A stretch of DNA of 64,000 bases from Mycobacterium sp. 1245111.1 (GTDB lineage Bacteria; Actinomycetota; Actinomycetes; Mycobacteriales; Mycobacteriaceae), in assembly GCF_001673405.1 (NCBI RefSeq), contig NZ_LZLV01000146.1, forward strand, positions 1 to 64,000. Reading direction: 5' to 3'. A program made the position numbers and the translations under genes. Below the pieces are notes generated by a model. The model searched no databases, had not been told where the DNA came from, and saw only the letters and a program-made list of their open reading frames with translations. Shown in pieces: positions 16,759 to 25,354 of the stretch. Every line of letters begins with the position of its first letter. The stretch's first letter is position 1.

Positions 16759-17606
16759 ACATGTCGGGTGGCCCTGACCTTTCAGTCCCCTCGGTTGCAC
16801 TCAACGACGAAAACACGATGCCGGTCCTCGGTCTCGGTGTGGCGGAATTGTCGGACGAAGAAACCGAGCGGGCGGTTTCGACGGCGCTGGAGATCGGCTA
16901 CCGGCTGATCGACACCGCGGCGGTGTACGGCAACGAGGAGGCGGTCGGTCGCGCCATCGCGGCGTCCGGCATTCCTCGCGCGGAGTTGTTCGTCACGACC
17001 AAGGTCGCCAACGCCGACCAGGGATTCAACACCGCGCAGGACGCGATCAAGGTCAGCCTCGACAAGCTCGGGCTCGATTACGTGGACCTTTATCTCGTGC
17101 ACTGGCCGATGCCACAGCTCGGTAAATACGTGGACACGTTCGGCGGCCTGATCCAGGCCCGCGGCGACGGCTATGCAAAATCGATCGGGGTGTGCAACTT
17201 CACCGAGGAGCATGTGGAGACGGTCATCGACCTGACCTACGTCACCCCCGCGGTCAACCAGATCGAGCTCCACCCGTTGCTCAACCAGGCCGAGTTGCGC
17301 GCGGCCAACGCGAAGCACAACGTGGTCACCGAGGCCTACAGTCCGCTGGCGATCGGCAGGCTGATCGACAACCCCGCCATCACGTCGATCGCCAACGAAT
17401 ACGGCCGCAGCGCAGCGCAAGTGCTGATCCGGTGGAGCATCCAGCTGGGCAACGTGGTGATCCCACGTTCCGGCAACCCCGAGCGGATCGCCGACAACTT
17501 CAACGTCTTCGATTTCGAGCTGACCGACACGCACATGGAAGCGCTCAACGGGCTCAACGACGGGACTCGAGTCCGCGAAGATCCGCTGACCTACACCGGC
17601 GTGTAG
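16755..17606 (+). CDS. Aldo-keto reductase (second of the pair, Rv2971-like)
   Basis: 283 residues with the complete tetrad (LIDTAAVYGNE, VTTKVAN, LVHWPMP) and cofactor motif IPRSGNPERIADNF. It begins at GTG 16755, which overlaps the previous stop by four bases; an ATG at 16761 is an alternative. The C-terminus DGTRVREDPLTYTGV is closely like M. tuberculosis Rv2971, a methylglyoxal-type reductase, so this copy is the likely ortholog and the upstream copy the extra one. Coupled translation suggests both are made together. Confidence 0.93.
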   Translation: MNMSGGPDLSVPSVALNDENTMPVLGLGVAELSDEETERAVSTALEIGYRLIDTAAVYGNEEAVGRAIAASGIPRAELFVTTKVANADQGFNTAQDAIKVSLDKLGLDYVDLYLVHWPMPQLGKYVDTFGGLIQARGDGYAKSIGVCNFTEEHVETVIDLTYVTPAVNQIELHPLLNQAELRAANAKHNVVTEAYSPLAIGRLIDNPAITSIANEYGRSAAQVLIRWSIQLGNVVIPRSGNPERIADNFNVFDFELTDTHMEALNGLNDGTRVREDPLTYTGV

Positions 17607-17644
17607 CTGCCCGGTCTCGTGAGATTCACGCTCGGCAAGTTCTC

Positions 17645-18358
17645 TCAGCCTGTCGGACAGGTGGCGGCGGCCTGGTGCAGCACGTTGCTCGATACCAGAT
17701 CGATCGGCAAGCCGTAGCCGCGCGACACCGCGATGAACTGCATGGCGTACTGGCAGTGGAACGCCGCGTTCGGCGGCATCCACAGTGCGGGCTGGGAGTC
17801 GCCCTTATCCTGATTCGCCTGCCCCTGTACGGCAAGCAGATTCGCCGGGTCGTTGGCGAAGCGAATGCGTTGCGCGACGGGCCAGTCGTTGGCCCCCATG
17901 TCCCAGGCCAGCGCCAGCGGCACGATGTGGTCGATCTGTACCGCCTCGCCGACCTTCGCGCCGCGGTGAAAGCTGATGGTGGCGTTGGTATACGGGTCGT
18001 GCAGGGTGCCGGTCTCGACGGCGTCGGGGCAGCGCTTGGTCCAGACATAGGTCTTGTCGACGAGGTCGCGGTTGAGGATGTCGTCGCGGGTATCACAGCC
18101 GTTGTGACCACCGGGTGCGTCGTTGTCGTCGGTCCAGGCGTCTCCGAAGGCGTCGCGGTGGTAGTCGTAGTGGCGAGTCCGCCACGGCACCACGGTGATT
18201 CCCCCCAGCACGTCGACACCCGGTTGCACGGTCGGAACGTCGGCGCGGGCCGCGAACTCCCGGTCCCGATCCCCCGCCGACGCGGCCACCACCTGGTAGG
18301 CGACCAGCACCGCGAGAACCGTGATCGCCGAAAGCCACAGCCACACCTTGCGGGTCAT
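17645..18358 (-). CDS. Exported HNH-family (DUF1524-like) nuclease
   Basis: 237 residues with an N-terminal signal/anchor (VWLWLSAITVLAVLVAYQVVAASA) followed by an extracytoplasmic domain. The HNH-type motif appears as QIDHIVPLALAWDMGANDW, then NDPANLLAVQGQANQDKGDSQPALWMPP, the pattern of secreted DUF1524/HNH proteins. Several cysteines may form disulfides. The start overlaps the recG stop (ATGA), as in M. tuberculosis Rv2972c. A nutritional or competitive DNase role is possible, but nuclease activity is inferred from the motif only. Confidence 0.85.
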   Translation of the reverse strand: MTRKVWLWLSAITVLAVLVAYQVVAASAGDRDREFAARADVPTVQPGVDVLGGITVVPWRTRHYDYHRDAFGDAWTDDNDAPGGHNGCDTRDDILNRDLVDKTYVWTKRCPDAVETGTLHDPYTNATISFHRGAKVGEAVQIDHIVPLALAWDMGANDWPVAQRIRFANDPANLLAVQGQANQDKGDSQPALWMPPNAAFHCQYAMQFIAVSRGYGLPIDLVSSNVLHQAAATCPTG

Positions 18359-20574
18359 GACTTGTCCAGAAATTCGATGCGCTCGTTTCCGGTGAACGGG
18401 GCGGCAAGCAGCGCCAGCCCCTGATGGGCCGCCGGGTCGTCGAAGGCCCGCTCGCAGAAATCTCTCGCCGCTTCAATGATCTCGCGATGATCGATCAGCG
18501 AGAGCAGCTTCAACGTGATCGCGCGACCGGATTGACTGCGGCCCAACACATCTCCTTCGCGACGCTCCTGCAGGTCCAGATCGGCGAGCTCGAAGCCGTC
18601 AAGCGTGCCGGCAACCGCGGTCAGCCGGCGGCCGGCGCGGGAATGTGGCGGCATCCAGCTGGCCAACAGGCAGATACTGGCGTGTTCACCCCGGCCGATG
18701 CGGCCGCGCAGCTGATGCAGCTGGCTGATGCCGAAGCGGTCGGCGTCCATCACCAGCATCACGGTCGCGTTCGGCACATCGACACCGACCTCGATCACGG
18801 TGGTGCACACCAGCACGTCGATCTCACCGGCCCGGAACGCCGCCATCACGGCGTCCTTCTCGTCGCCGCTCAGCCGTCCGTGCATGAGCCCCAGCCGCAA
18901 ACCGGCCAGCTGGTCGCTGCCCAGTCGGGCATACAGCTCTTCGACTGTCGCCGAAGGCCTTTGATCCTTCTCGCTCTGACCACCGCTGTCGGACTCGTCG
19001 ATCCGCGGCGCCACCACGTAGGCCTGCCGCCCCTCGCGCACTTCTTCGATGATGCGATGCCATGCTCGGTCCAGCCACGCCGGCTTGTCGTTCACGAAGA
19101 TCGCGGTCGTGGTTATCGGCTGACGGCCCCGGGGAAGCTCACGCAGAGTTGACGTTTCGAGGTCGCCGAAGACGGTCAGTGCCACGGTCCGCGGAATCGG
19201 CGTCGCGGTCATCACCAGCAGATGCGGCGTGATGCCAGCGGGCGCCTTGGCTCGCAATTGATCTCGCTGCTCCACACCGAAGCGGTGCTGCTCGTCGACC
19301 ACCACCATGCCGAGCTTGTGAAACTCGACCGCGTCCTGCAGCAACGCATGTGTACCGACGACGATGCCAACCTCGCCGCCGGCGATCTCGGCGCGCACCT
19401 GCTTCTTCTGGGCCGGCGACATCGATCCCGTCAGCAGCGCCAGCCGGGTCGCACCCTCTTCGCCACCCAACTGGCCACCCATCGCCAGTGACCCGAGCAC
19501 GTCGCTGATCGACCGAAGATGCTGTGCGGCAAGAACTTCAGTGGGGGCCAGCAACGCGCACTGATATCCGGCGTCGACCATCTGCAGCATCGCCAACACA
19601 GACACGATGGTCTTGCCCGAACCCACTTCACCCTGCAGCAGCCGGTTCATCGGCCGGCTCGCCGCAAGCTCGCCGGACAGCACCTCCAGGACGTCGCGCT
19701 GGCCCGCGGTCAGATCAAACGGCAAGCGATGCAGCAGTTGGTGTTTGAGACCGTTTGGCGTCGACGGCGCCGCCGGCCCGGACTGGGCGAGTTCGCCGTG
19801 GCGCCGGCTCACCAGCGCCCACTGCAGGCCGACCGCCTCGTCGAAGGCCAGGCGCTCCTTCGCGCGTCGCCGGTCGGCGTCGTTCTCCGCCAAGTGGATG
19901 GCGCGCAAAGCCTCGTCTTCCGACACCAGATGATGTGCGGCACGGAGCTTTTCGGGGAGCGGGTCGGGTATCGGGTCGAGCACCTCGAGGACCTGCGTGA
20001 CGCAGCGAAAGATGTCCCAGCTCTGCAACTTCGCACTGGCCGGGTAGATCGGGTAGAAGCTGCGCTCGAATGCCTCCTGGAGCACTTCCCCGCTCACCGC
20101 CTTGGAGGCCTCGGCGATCTTCGCCAGTGACCTGCTGCCCCGGCTGCGTCCGTCGGCGTCCAGCACCAGGAAATCGGGGTGGGTGAGTTGCATGGCGCCA
20201 CGGAAGTAGCCGACATCCCCGGACAACATGACGCGGGTGCCCTTGGTCAGCTGGTCGGTGATCCATTTCTTGGGATGAAAGAACGTGGCGGTGACCTTGC
20301 CGCGCCCCGTGCCGAGGGTGACGCGAAACAGCTTGTCCTTGGGGCGGCTTCGGATCGGGAGCAAGGCGGTGTCGGTGATCTCGTCGACCAGCGTGACGTG
20401 TTCGCCCTCGGGCGGTTGCTCGGCGTCGGCGCTGCGGACCGTGGTGCCCTCGACGTAGCTGCGTGGGTAATGACGCAGCAGATCGTCGATCGTCTGGATG
20501 CCGAACACCTCGTGCAGCGGGCCGGCGGCTTTGGCGCCGACGACGAAATCCAGGCGGTCGCCGAGCGACACCAC
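18355..20574 (-). CDS. recG: ATP-dependent DNA helicase RecG
   Basis: Branch-migrating helicase that regresses stalled forks and resolves recombination intermediates. 739 residues: an N-terminal OB-fold wedge domain (GEHVTLVDEITDTALLPIRSRPKDKLFRVTLGTGRGKVTATFF), Walker A GEVGSGKT, the DEQH box in VVDEQHRFGVEQR, MTATPIPRT motif III, and the helicase C-terminal half with QLRGRIGRGEH. Starts at GTG 20574, just downstream of the FakA-like gene. Ortholog of Rv2973c. Confidence 0.97.
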   Translation of the reverse strand: MVSLGDRLDFVVGAKAAGPLHEVFGIQTIDDLLRHYPRSYVEGTTVRSADAEQPPEGEHVTLVDEITDTALLPIRSRPKDKLFRVTLGTGRGKVTATFFHPKKWITDQLTKGTRVMLSGDVGYFRGAMQLTHPDFLVLDADGRSRGSRSLAKIAEASKAVSGEVLQEAFERSFYPIYPASAKLQSWDIFRCVTQVLEVLDPIPDPLPEKLRAAHHLVSEDEALRAIHLAENDADRRRAKERLAFDEAVGLQWALVSRRHGELAQSGPAAPSTPNGLKHQLLHRLPFDLTAGQRDVLEVLSGELAASRPMNRLLQGEVGSGKTIVSVLAMLQMVDAGYQCALLAPTEVLAAQHLRSISDVLGSLAMGGQLGGEEGATRLALLTGSMSPAQKKQVRAEIAGGEVGIVVGTHALLQDAVEFHKLGMVVVDEQHRFGVEQRDQLRAKAPAGITPHLLVMTATPIPRTVALTVFGDLETSTLRELPRGRQPITTTAIFVNDKPAWLDRAWHRIIEEVREGRQAYVVAPRIDESDSGGQSEKDQRPSATVEELYARLGSDQLAGLRLGLMHGRLSGDEKDAVMAAFRAGEIDVLVCTTVIEVGVDVPNATVMLVMDADRFGISQLHQLRGRIGRGEHASICLLASWMPPHSRAGRRLTAVAGTLDGFELADLDLQERREGDVLGRSQSGRAITLKLLSLIDHREIIEAARDFCERAFDDPAAHQGLALLAAPFTGNERIEFLDKS

Positions 20575-20576
20575 GA

Positions 20577-22244
20577 CTACTCCACCCCGATCAACAGCGC
20601 ATCACCCCGATGTCCGGTGCGGTAGGTCGCGACTTCGATGCCCGGATGGCGGTCGTGCACGTGGGCCTGCAACGCCGACTCGACGGCGTCCTCGTCGATG
20701 CCCTGACCGACGAGGACGGTGATCAGCTCGCCGCCGGCGCCCAGCAGCAGATCGATCAGGCCCGTCGCGGCCGAGGTGACATCGGATGCCACGATCAGCA
20801 CCTCGTCGCCGGCGATGCCCAGCCCGTTGCCCGGCTCGCAGGTGCCGGCCCAGGTCAACGCCGTCTCGGTCGCGACCCGCACCGACCCGTGCCGGGCGCT
20901 GCCCGCCGCACGCGCCATCGTGTAACCGTCGTCGACGGCTTGGCGGCCGGGTTCGTGGACCGCGAGCGCGGCCAGCCCCTGCACCATCGATCCGGTGGGC
21001 AGCGGCACCACGTCGATGCCCCACCCGATGGCCGCGGTGCAGCCTGCCACCAATTCCTCGGCGAGGACGTAGCCGTTGGGCAGCAGCATTACCTGCGCGG
21101 CCCCGGTGTCGACGATCGCACGCAACAGCTGCTGGGCGGTGATGACCGTGGCCGGGTCCTCGGCGAGCGGGTCACGCCGCAGCACGCACGCTCCCTCGTC
21201 GCCGAACAGTTCGGCCGCGCCGTCGCCGTCGACGACGGCCAGCACCGCTCGCTCGCGGGTCCAGCTGCCCGGCGGCAGCCCGCTCGTGCCGCTGGTCAGC
21301 ATCGAGATCTGGATACGCCGCGGATCACCGAACGCCAGACCTGCCTCGATGGCCGCCCCGGCGTCGTCGGTATGGACATGTACCGAGTAGCCGCCGACCA
21401 CCCCGGCCGTCGCGATCGCCACCGACTCGCCGAGCTCGTCCAGTCGCTCGCGCAGCTGGTCGGCGCCCTCGCCGTCGCACCCGCCCAGCAAGTACATCAC
21501 CTCGAATTGTGGCGCCGGGGGCTTTGCGGCGAGCTCGGTCGCGTGCTGGCGCGGCGCCGGCTCGTAGACAGCGCGGCTCGGCGCCTGGCCGTTGACCGTG
21601 GAGCGCAACGCGTCGAGCAGCACCAGCAGGCCGCGTCCGCCCGCGTCGACCACACCAGCCTCGCCGAGCACGTCGAGCTGTTCGGGGGTCTTTTCCAGCG
21701 CGACCACCGCCGCCTCCCCGGCGGCGACCACCGCTCCCGCCAACCCCGCGCTCGCCGCTTTTTCGACGGCTTCACCGGCGGCCTTGAGCACCGAGACGAT
21801 CGTTCCCTTGACCTCCCGGCCCCCCATCGAGGCGACGACCAGGTCGACCCCGCGGTGCAACGCCTCGCCGAGCAGCTCGGCGTCAATGTCGTGCAGGTCG
21901 TGGCCCGATTCGGCGGAAGCGTGGGCGGTGGCATCGGCGATGCCGCGCAGGATCTGCGAGAGGATCACCCCGGAGTTGCCGCGCGCGCCGTTCAGCGCGC
22001 CGGCGGACAGCGCCGCCGCAGTCTTGACGACGTCGTCGGATTTCGCCTCGGTGTTGGCCTCGGCGAGCGCAGAGCGCATGGTGAACAGCATGTTGACGCC
22101 GGTGTCGGCGTCGGCAACCGGGAAGACGTTGAGCCGGTTGATCTCGTCGATGTGAGTGATCAGGTCGCCGACGGCGGTGTGTGCCCAGTCACGCAGAGCG
22201 GACGCATCCAGCGCACGACCCGGCTCAGCCAGCCCCGACCCCAT
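20577..22244 (-). CDS. DAK1/DegV-type kinase, FakA-like (intact)
   Basis: 555 residues. The N-terminal DhaL-like ATP-binding domain has FPVADADTGVNML and ARGNSGVILSQ, and the C-terminal domain is DegV-related, the organisation of FakA, which phosphorylates fatty acids bound to FakB proteins for lipid synthesis. In M. tuberculosis the equivalent region is annotated as two genes (Rv2974c and Rv2975c); here it is a single open frame. It starts at 22244, opposite rpmB, and leads into recG. Fatty-acid kinase activity is inferred; no fakB is in the window. Confidence 0.87.
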   Translation of the reverse strand: MGSGLAEPGRALDASALRDWAHTAVGDLITHIDEINRLNVFPVADADTGVNMLFTMRSALAEANTEAKSDDVVKTAAALSAGALNGARGNSGVILSQILRGIADATAHASAESGHDLHDIDAELLGEALHRGVDLVVASMGGREVKGTIVSVLKAAGEAVEKAASAGLAGAVVAAGEAAVVALEKTPEQLDVLGEAGVVDAGGRGLLVLLDALRSTVNGQAPSRAVYEPAPRQHATELAAKPPAPQFEVMYLLGGCDGEGADQLRERLDELGESVAIATAGVVGGYSVHVHTDDAGAAIEAGLAFGDPRRIQISMLTSGTSGLPPGSWTRERAVLAVVDGDGAAELFGDEGACVLRRDPLAEDPATVITAQQLLRAIVDTGAAQVMLLPNGYVLAEELVAGCTAAIGWGIDVVPLPTGSMVQGLAALAVHEPGRQAVDDGYTMARAAGSARHGSVRVATETALTWAGTCEPGNGLGIAGDEVLIVASDVTSAATGLIDLLLGAGGELITVLVGQGIDEDAVESALQAHVHDRHPGIEVATYRTGHRGDALLIGVE

Positions 22245-22341
22245 GCTTTGGGCACCTCCTCACGCCGCCATCGGTGGGCGCCAGCCTATCCATTGCCGAC
22301 GACAGCACAGGTCACATGCCACAGGCGGTTTGTTGATCGTT

Positions 22342-22371
22342 TTGGCGGTTCGGGGGCGTGGCAGCTATCCT
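22342..22371 (+). promoter_or_regulatory. Candidate promoter of rpmB
   Basis: TTGGCG (22342-22347) and TATCCT (22366-22371) are separated by 18 bases, a SigA-like arrangement about 60 bases before the rpmB start; a GAGGAG ribosome site follows. Not experimentally shown. Confidence 0.45.
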
Positions 22372-22430
22372 GGCAAGGTTGTCAGGCCACCCGTCAGGTC
22401 GTTGGCCCCAGAGTCTGAGGAGTTTCACGT

Positions 22431-22625
22431 ATGGCTGCCGTCTGCGATATCTGCGGGAAGGCCCCCGGCTTCGGTAAGTCGGTGTCGCACTCTCATCGCC
22501 GGACCAGCCGTCGGTGGGACCCGAACATCCAGAGCGTGCGCGTCGCCGACCGCCCCGGCGGTAACAAGCACCGCGTCAACGTCTGCACGTCGTGCATCAA
22601 GGCCGGCAAGGTCGTCCGCGGCTAG
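22431..22625 (+). CDS. rpmB: 50S ribosomal protein L28 (zinc-binding form)
   Basis: 64 residues, complete. Four cysteines (Cys5, Cys8, Cys52, Cys55 in CDIC and CTSC) define the zinc-containing version, which is replaced by cysteine-free paralogs under zinc starvation in mycobacteria. The core GFGKSVSHSHRRTSRRWDPNIQ is the standard L28 motif. A GAGGAGT ribosome site precedes ATG 22431. It faces away from the FakA-like gene and converges on ung. Confidence 0.96.
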   Translation: MAAVCDICGKAPGFGKSVSHSHRRTSRRWDPNIQSVRVADRPGGNKHRVNVCTSCIKAGKVVRG

Positions 22626-22638
22626 CAGCCACGTCGTC

Positions 22639-23322
22639 CTAGGGCAGCTGCCAGTCGATCGGTTCGGCGCCCATCTGGGCGAGCAATTGGTTGGCGCGGC
22701 TGAACGGCCGTGACCCGAAGAATCCCCGCGACGCCGACAGCGGTGAGGGATGCGGCGATTCGATCGCCACGCAATCGCCACCGACCAACATCGGCTTGAG
22801 GGTGGCGGCGTCGCGGCCCCACAGGACGGCCACCAGCGGCTGCCGACGATCCACCAGGGCGCGAATTGCGCATTCCGTCACCGCTTCCCAGCCCTTGCCG
22901 CGGTGGGATGCCGCGTTGCGCGGCTGGACGGTGAGCACTCGGTTGAGCATCATCACGCCGCGTTGTGCCCACGGGGTCAGATCGCCACACGACGGTGCAG
23001 GAAAGCCCAGATCGCTGCGGTATTCGTTGAAGATGTTCTCCAGGCTTCGGGGCAACGGGCGCACATCTGCCGCTACCGAAAAGCTCAGTCCCACGGCATG
23101 TCCGGGCGTCGGGTAGGGATCCTGCCCGACGATCAGCACGCGTACCTTGTCGAAGGGAAAGGTGAAGGCGCGCAACACGTTTTCCCCTGCCGGCAGGTAG
23201 CCGCGCCCGGCCGCGATTTCCTCGCGGAGGAACTGGCCCATCTTGGCGACCTGTTGCTCGACGGGCTGTAGCGCCGACGCCCAGCCGTCATCGACGAGTT
23301 CACGCAGCGGCCGTGGGGTCAC
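22639..23322 (-). CDS. ung: Uracil-DNA glycosylase
   Basis: Removes uracil from DNA. Motif A GQDPYPTPGHAVGLSFS carries the catalytic Asp, and motif B HPSPLSASRGFFGSRPFS carries the His. GTG 23322 (VTPRPLRELVDDGW) gives 227 residues, the M. tuberculosis length (Rv2976c); a longer open frame to 23409 is not family-like. The start overlaps the stop of the DUF1330 gene by four bases, so the two are likely co-translated. Confidence 0.96.
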   Translation of the reverse strand: MTPRPLRELVDDGWASALQPVEQQVAKMGQFLREEIAAGRGYLPAGENVLRAFTFPFDKVRVLIVGQDPYPTPGHAVGLSFSVAADVRPLPRSLENIFNEYRSDLGFPAPSCGDLTPWAQRGVMMLNRVLTVQPRNAASHRGKGWEAVTECAIRALVDRRQPLVAVLWGRDAATLKPMLVGGDCVAIESPHPSPLSASRGFFGSRPFSRANQLLAQMGAEPIDWQLP

Positions 23323-23609
23323 CCCAACCCCTTCACCAACAGCACCACCGAGTCGGCTCCGGCCTCGCGGTCCTTCGAAATGGCCTGGTACTGTGGCGAT
23401 TCCGACCACGAACGGAACTCGGCTTCGTCGGGAAACGACATCAAGACCACCTTCTCGCGATCCCAGCTACCCTCGACGACCTGTGGCCGCTCGTCGGCAG
23501 CCAGCAACGTCCCGCGGTATTGACGAAACACGTCCATGAACCGCTTCTGGTACCGGTCGTAGGCCGCCCGGTCGGTGAACTGCAACTGGGCGATCGCGTA
23601 GACGGTCAC
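23319..23609 (-). CDS. DUF1330-family small protein
   Basis: 96 residues with a ferredoxin-like alpha/beta dimer pattern: TVYAIAQLQFTDRAAYDRYQKRF, a central VVEGSWDREKVVLMSFPDEAEFRSWSES, and a final ADSVVLLVKGL. This matches DUF1330, which has no settled function. It lies between thiL and ung, overlapping ung, and I recall no counterpart at this position in M. tuberculosis. Codon use looks like its neighbours. Confidence 0.85.
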   Translation of the reverse strand: MTVYAIAQLQFTDRAAYDRYQKRFMDVFRQYRGTLLAADERPQVVEGSWDREKVVLMSFPDEAEFRSWSESPQYQAISKDREAGADSVVLLVKGLG

Positions 23610-23618
23610 GGAGCCACC

Positions 23619-24581
23619 CTACTGTTCAAACGATTGCCACCCGGAGTATCCCCGCCACGGCTGACCGTCCACGAGCACACCCGAAGGCCCGTCGATCACC
23701 CGACCGATCACCCGCCACCCGGCAGGAATCGGCCCGGCGAACGCCCCGACCAGAGCGTGGTCTTCGCCCCCGCCGAACACCCAGTCCCAGGGGTCGGCAC
23801 CGACCGCCTCGGCCGCAGCAGCCAACGCCGCGCAATCGGCACTCAGCGCCTCGGTGCTCACGTCGATCGACACGCCCGACGCCTCGGCCACATGACACAG
23901 GTCACCGATCAAGCCGTCGGAGATGTCGATCATCGCCAGCGCCCCGGCCTCGGCGGCCGCGCGGCCTTGTCCATACGGCGGACGGGGCGTCACATGGCGT
24001 CGGCGAAGTTCGTCGTAGCCGCCAATGCCGTTGTGCCACAGCGCATATCCCGCGGCGGAATGGCCCAGCGGGCCGACCGCCGCGAGCTGCGAGCCCGGCC
24101 GCGCGCCCGACCGCAGCACCGGCTGCCGCCCACCCAGATCGCCGAGCACGGTGACCGACACCACCCACTGCGGGCTGGCGACCAGGTCGCCGCCGGCGAT
24201 GCTCGCGCCGACCAGCGCGGCTTCCTCCCACATCCCGTCGGCCAGCGCATTGACCTGCGCGGCAGCCGTTTCCGCCGGCGCGCCGAAACCGACGACGAAC
24301 GCGGTGACCCGTGCGCCCATCGCCTCGATGTCGGCGGCATTCTGCGCCACGGCTTTACGGCCGACATCGTGCGGTGTCGACCAGTCCAGTCGAAAGTGCC
24401 TGCCCTCGATCAGCATGTCGGTGGACACCACGACGCGACCGTCTGCAGCCGTCACCACCGCGCCGTCATCGCCCGGTCCGATCACGACATCGTCCGAGGC
24501 GGGCCGGCCCCGGGTAAGCCGCTCGATCACCCCGAACTCCCCCAGGTCGCCGAGCGTTCGATGCTCATCGCCGCTGTGCAC
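23619..24581 (-). CDS. thiL: Thiamine-monophosphate kinase
   Basis: Phosphorylates thiamine monophosphate to the active cofactor thiamine diphosphate. Motifs: VIGPGDDGAVV (Mg/ATP), STDMLIEGRHFRLDWSTPHDVGRKAVAQNAADIEAMGA (substrate/Mg Asp residues), AMIDISDGLIGDL and VFGGGEDHALVG. GTG 24581 is preferred to the TTG at 24611: TACCGT, a good -10, ends seven bases before it, suggesting a leaderless mRNA, and the first ten codons of the longer form would lie in the promoter. 320 residues. Ortholog of Rv2977c. Confidence 0.93.
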   Translation of the reverse strand: MHSGDEHRTLGDLGEFGVIERLTRGRPASDDVVIGPGDDGAVVTAADGRVVVSTDMLIEGRHFRLDWSTPHDVGRKAVAQNAADIEAMGARVTAFVVGFGAPAETAAAQVNALADGMWEEAALVGASIAGGDLVASPQWVVSVTVLGDLGGRQPVLRSGARPGSQLAAVGPLGHSAAGYALWHNGIGGYDELRRRHVTPRPPYGQGRAAAEAGALAMIDISDGLIGDLCHVAEASGVSIDVSTEALSADCAALAAAAEAVGADPWDWVFGGGEDHALVGAFAGPIPAGWRVIGRVIDGPSGVLVDGQPWRGYSGWQSFEQ

Positions 24582-24588
24582 ACCGACA

Positions 24589-24594
24589 ACGGTA
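24589..24594 (-). promoter_or_regulatory. Candidate -10 element of thiL (leaderless)
   Basis: On the minus strand TACCGT is followed by seven bases and then GTG at 24581. A second TACCGT lies just upstream. No good -35 at correct spacing. Supports a leaderless transcript. Confidence 0.4.
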
Positions 24595-24612
24595 GACGGT
24601 AGAGGGGTCAAC

Positions 24613-24629
24613 CGAGGCCGAAGGCCTCG
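24613..24629. terminator. Short hairpin downstream of the DUF2173 gene
   Basis: CGAGGCC-GAA-GGCCTCG, a perfect 7-bp stem with a 3-base loop, lies between the DUF2173 stop and the thiL promoter, both on the minus strand. No strong T-run. The remaining bases 24630-24762 show nothing recognisable. Confidence 0.45.
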
Positions 24630-24762
24630 TGCTACAAAGCGATTCGGCGGTTACCGGTGTGCGAGGTCAGGGCCTGTGCCTGGGGCGCCCACCGGGGACG
24701 CGAGACGTCGCCGCCGGCGAAGCCGCTATCCGCAACCCCACCGGCGACGAGCTCTAGGCCTG

Positions 24763-25104
24763 TCAGCGCGGACCGACGAGCGCGGAGAACAGTTCGTTGT
24801 AGTCCGCGTCGGCAGTCTTGACGAATACACCGCGGCTTCCGCCGACCGCGACCGAGTAGTCGCCGCCCGAGTAGGCCCAACCCTGCTGCGGGGCAAAGGC
24901 AAATTGGTCGTTGAGCTTGGTGTAGGACCCGGCCAGCACATCGAACAGCTGGGTCACCACCGCCGTGAACTGCGCAGTTGTCTTTGCCAACTCGTCTGGG
25001 AAGTCAACACTGGCTTCGAAATCCTTCAATGAGCCGTCCCGCGAAAACTCGCCTGCCGCGACGACGCCTTTTAAGTCCAGCAAATCTTTGAGTGTTGATG
25101 CCAT
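24763..25104 (-). CDS. DUF2173-family protein
   Basis: 113 residues, acidic, no membrane segment. The N-terminus STLKDLLDLKGVVAAGEFSRDGSLKDF and the core WAYSGGDYSVAVGGSRGVFVKTADADYNELFSALV match DUF2173, a small alpha/beta family found in actinobacteria and chemolithotrophs with no proven function. A strong GAGAGAGG ribosome site precedes ATG 25104. In M. tuberculosis the interval between thiL and Rv2980 holds different genes (Rv2978c/Rv2979c, transposase-related), so this position is variable. Standalone gene, likely own promoter. Confidence 0.78.
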   Translation of the reverse strand: MASTLKDLLDLKGVVAAGEFSRDGSLKDFEASVDFPDELAKTTAQFTAVVTQLFDVLAGSYTKLNDQFAFAPQQGWAYSGGDYSVAVGGSRGVFVKTADADYNELFSALVGPR

Positions 25105-25354
25105 GATGATCCTCTCTCTTGGGGCGCAGTGTGTGGTTGCGCCGCAGCGGTTTTCACTATCAGGAAAGCTATGCGCGAGCGGGGGGCCTGGACACAGTTA
25201 CGATCCCACCGAGTTCATCGTTTGGAACACAACGGCTGCGGGTAGCGACCTTGGTCGCAGGTTTCTACGGGCACCAGCCGACAACCGAAGCCACCTACCC
25301 TGCTGACAAAATGGCCCCCACAGCAGGTTCCGAGATCGAGCAGAGGGTGAGGGA

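Noticed and set aside
20463..22418. 651-codon plus-strand open frame opposite the FakA-like gene
   Set aside because: Antisense shadow of a well-supported kinase; composition is His/Arg/Gln-rich without domains.
25222..25252. GGAACA motif as a SigE/SigH -35 before the DUF3515 gene
   Set aside because: No matching -10 at the required spacing.
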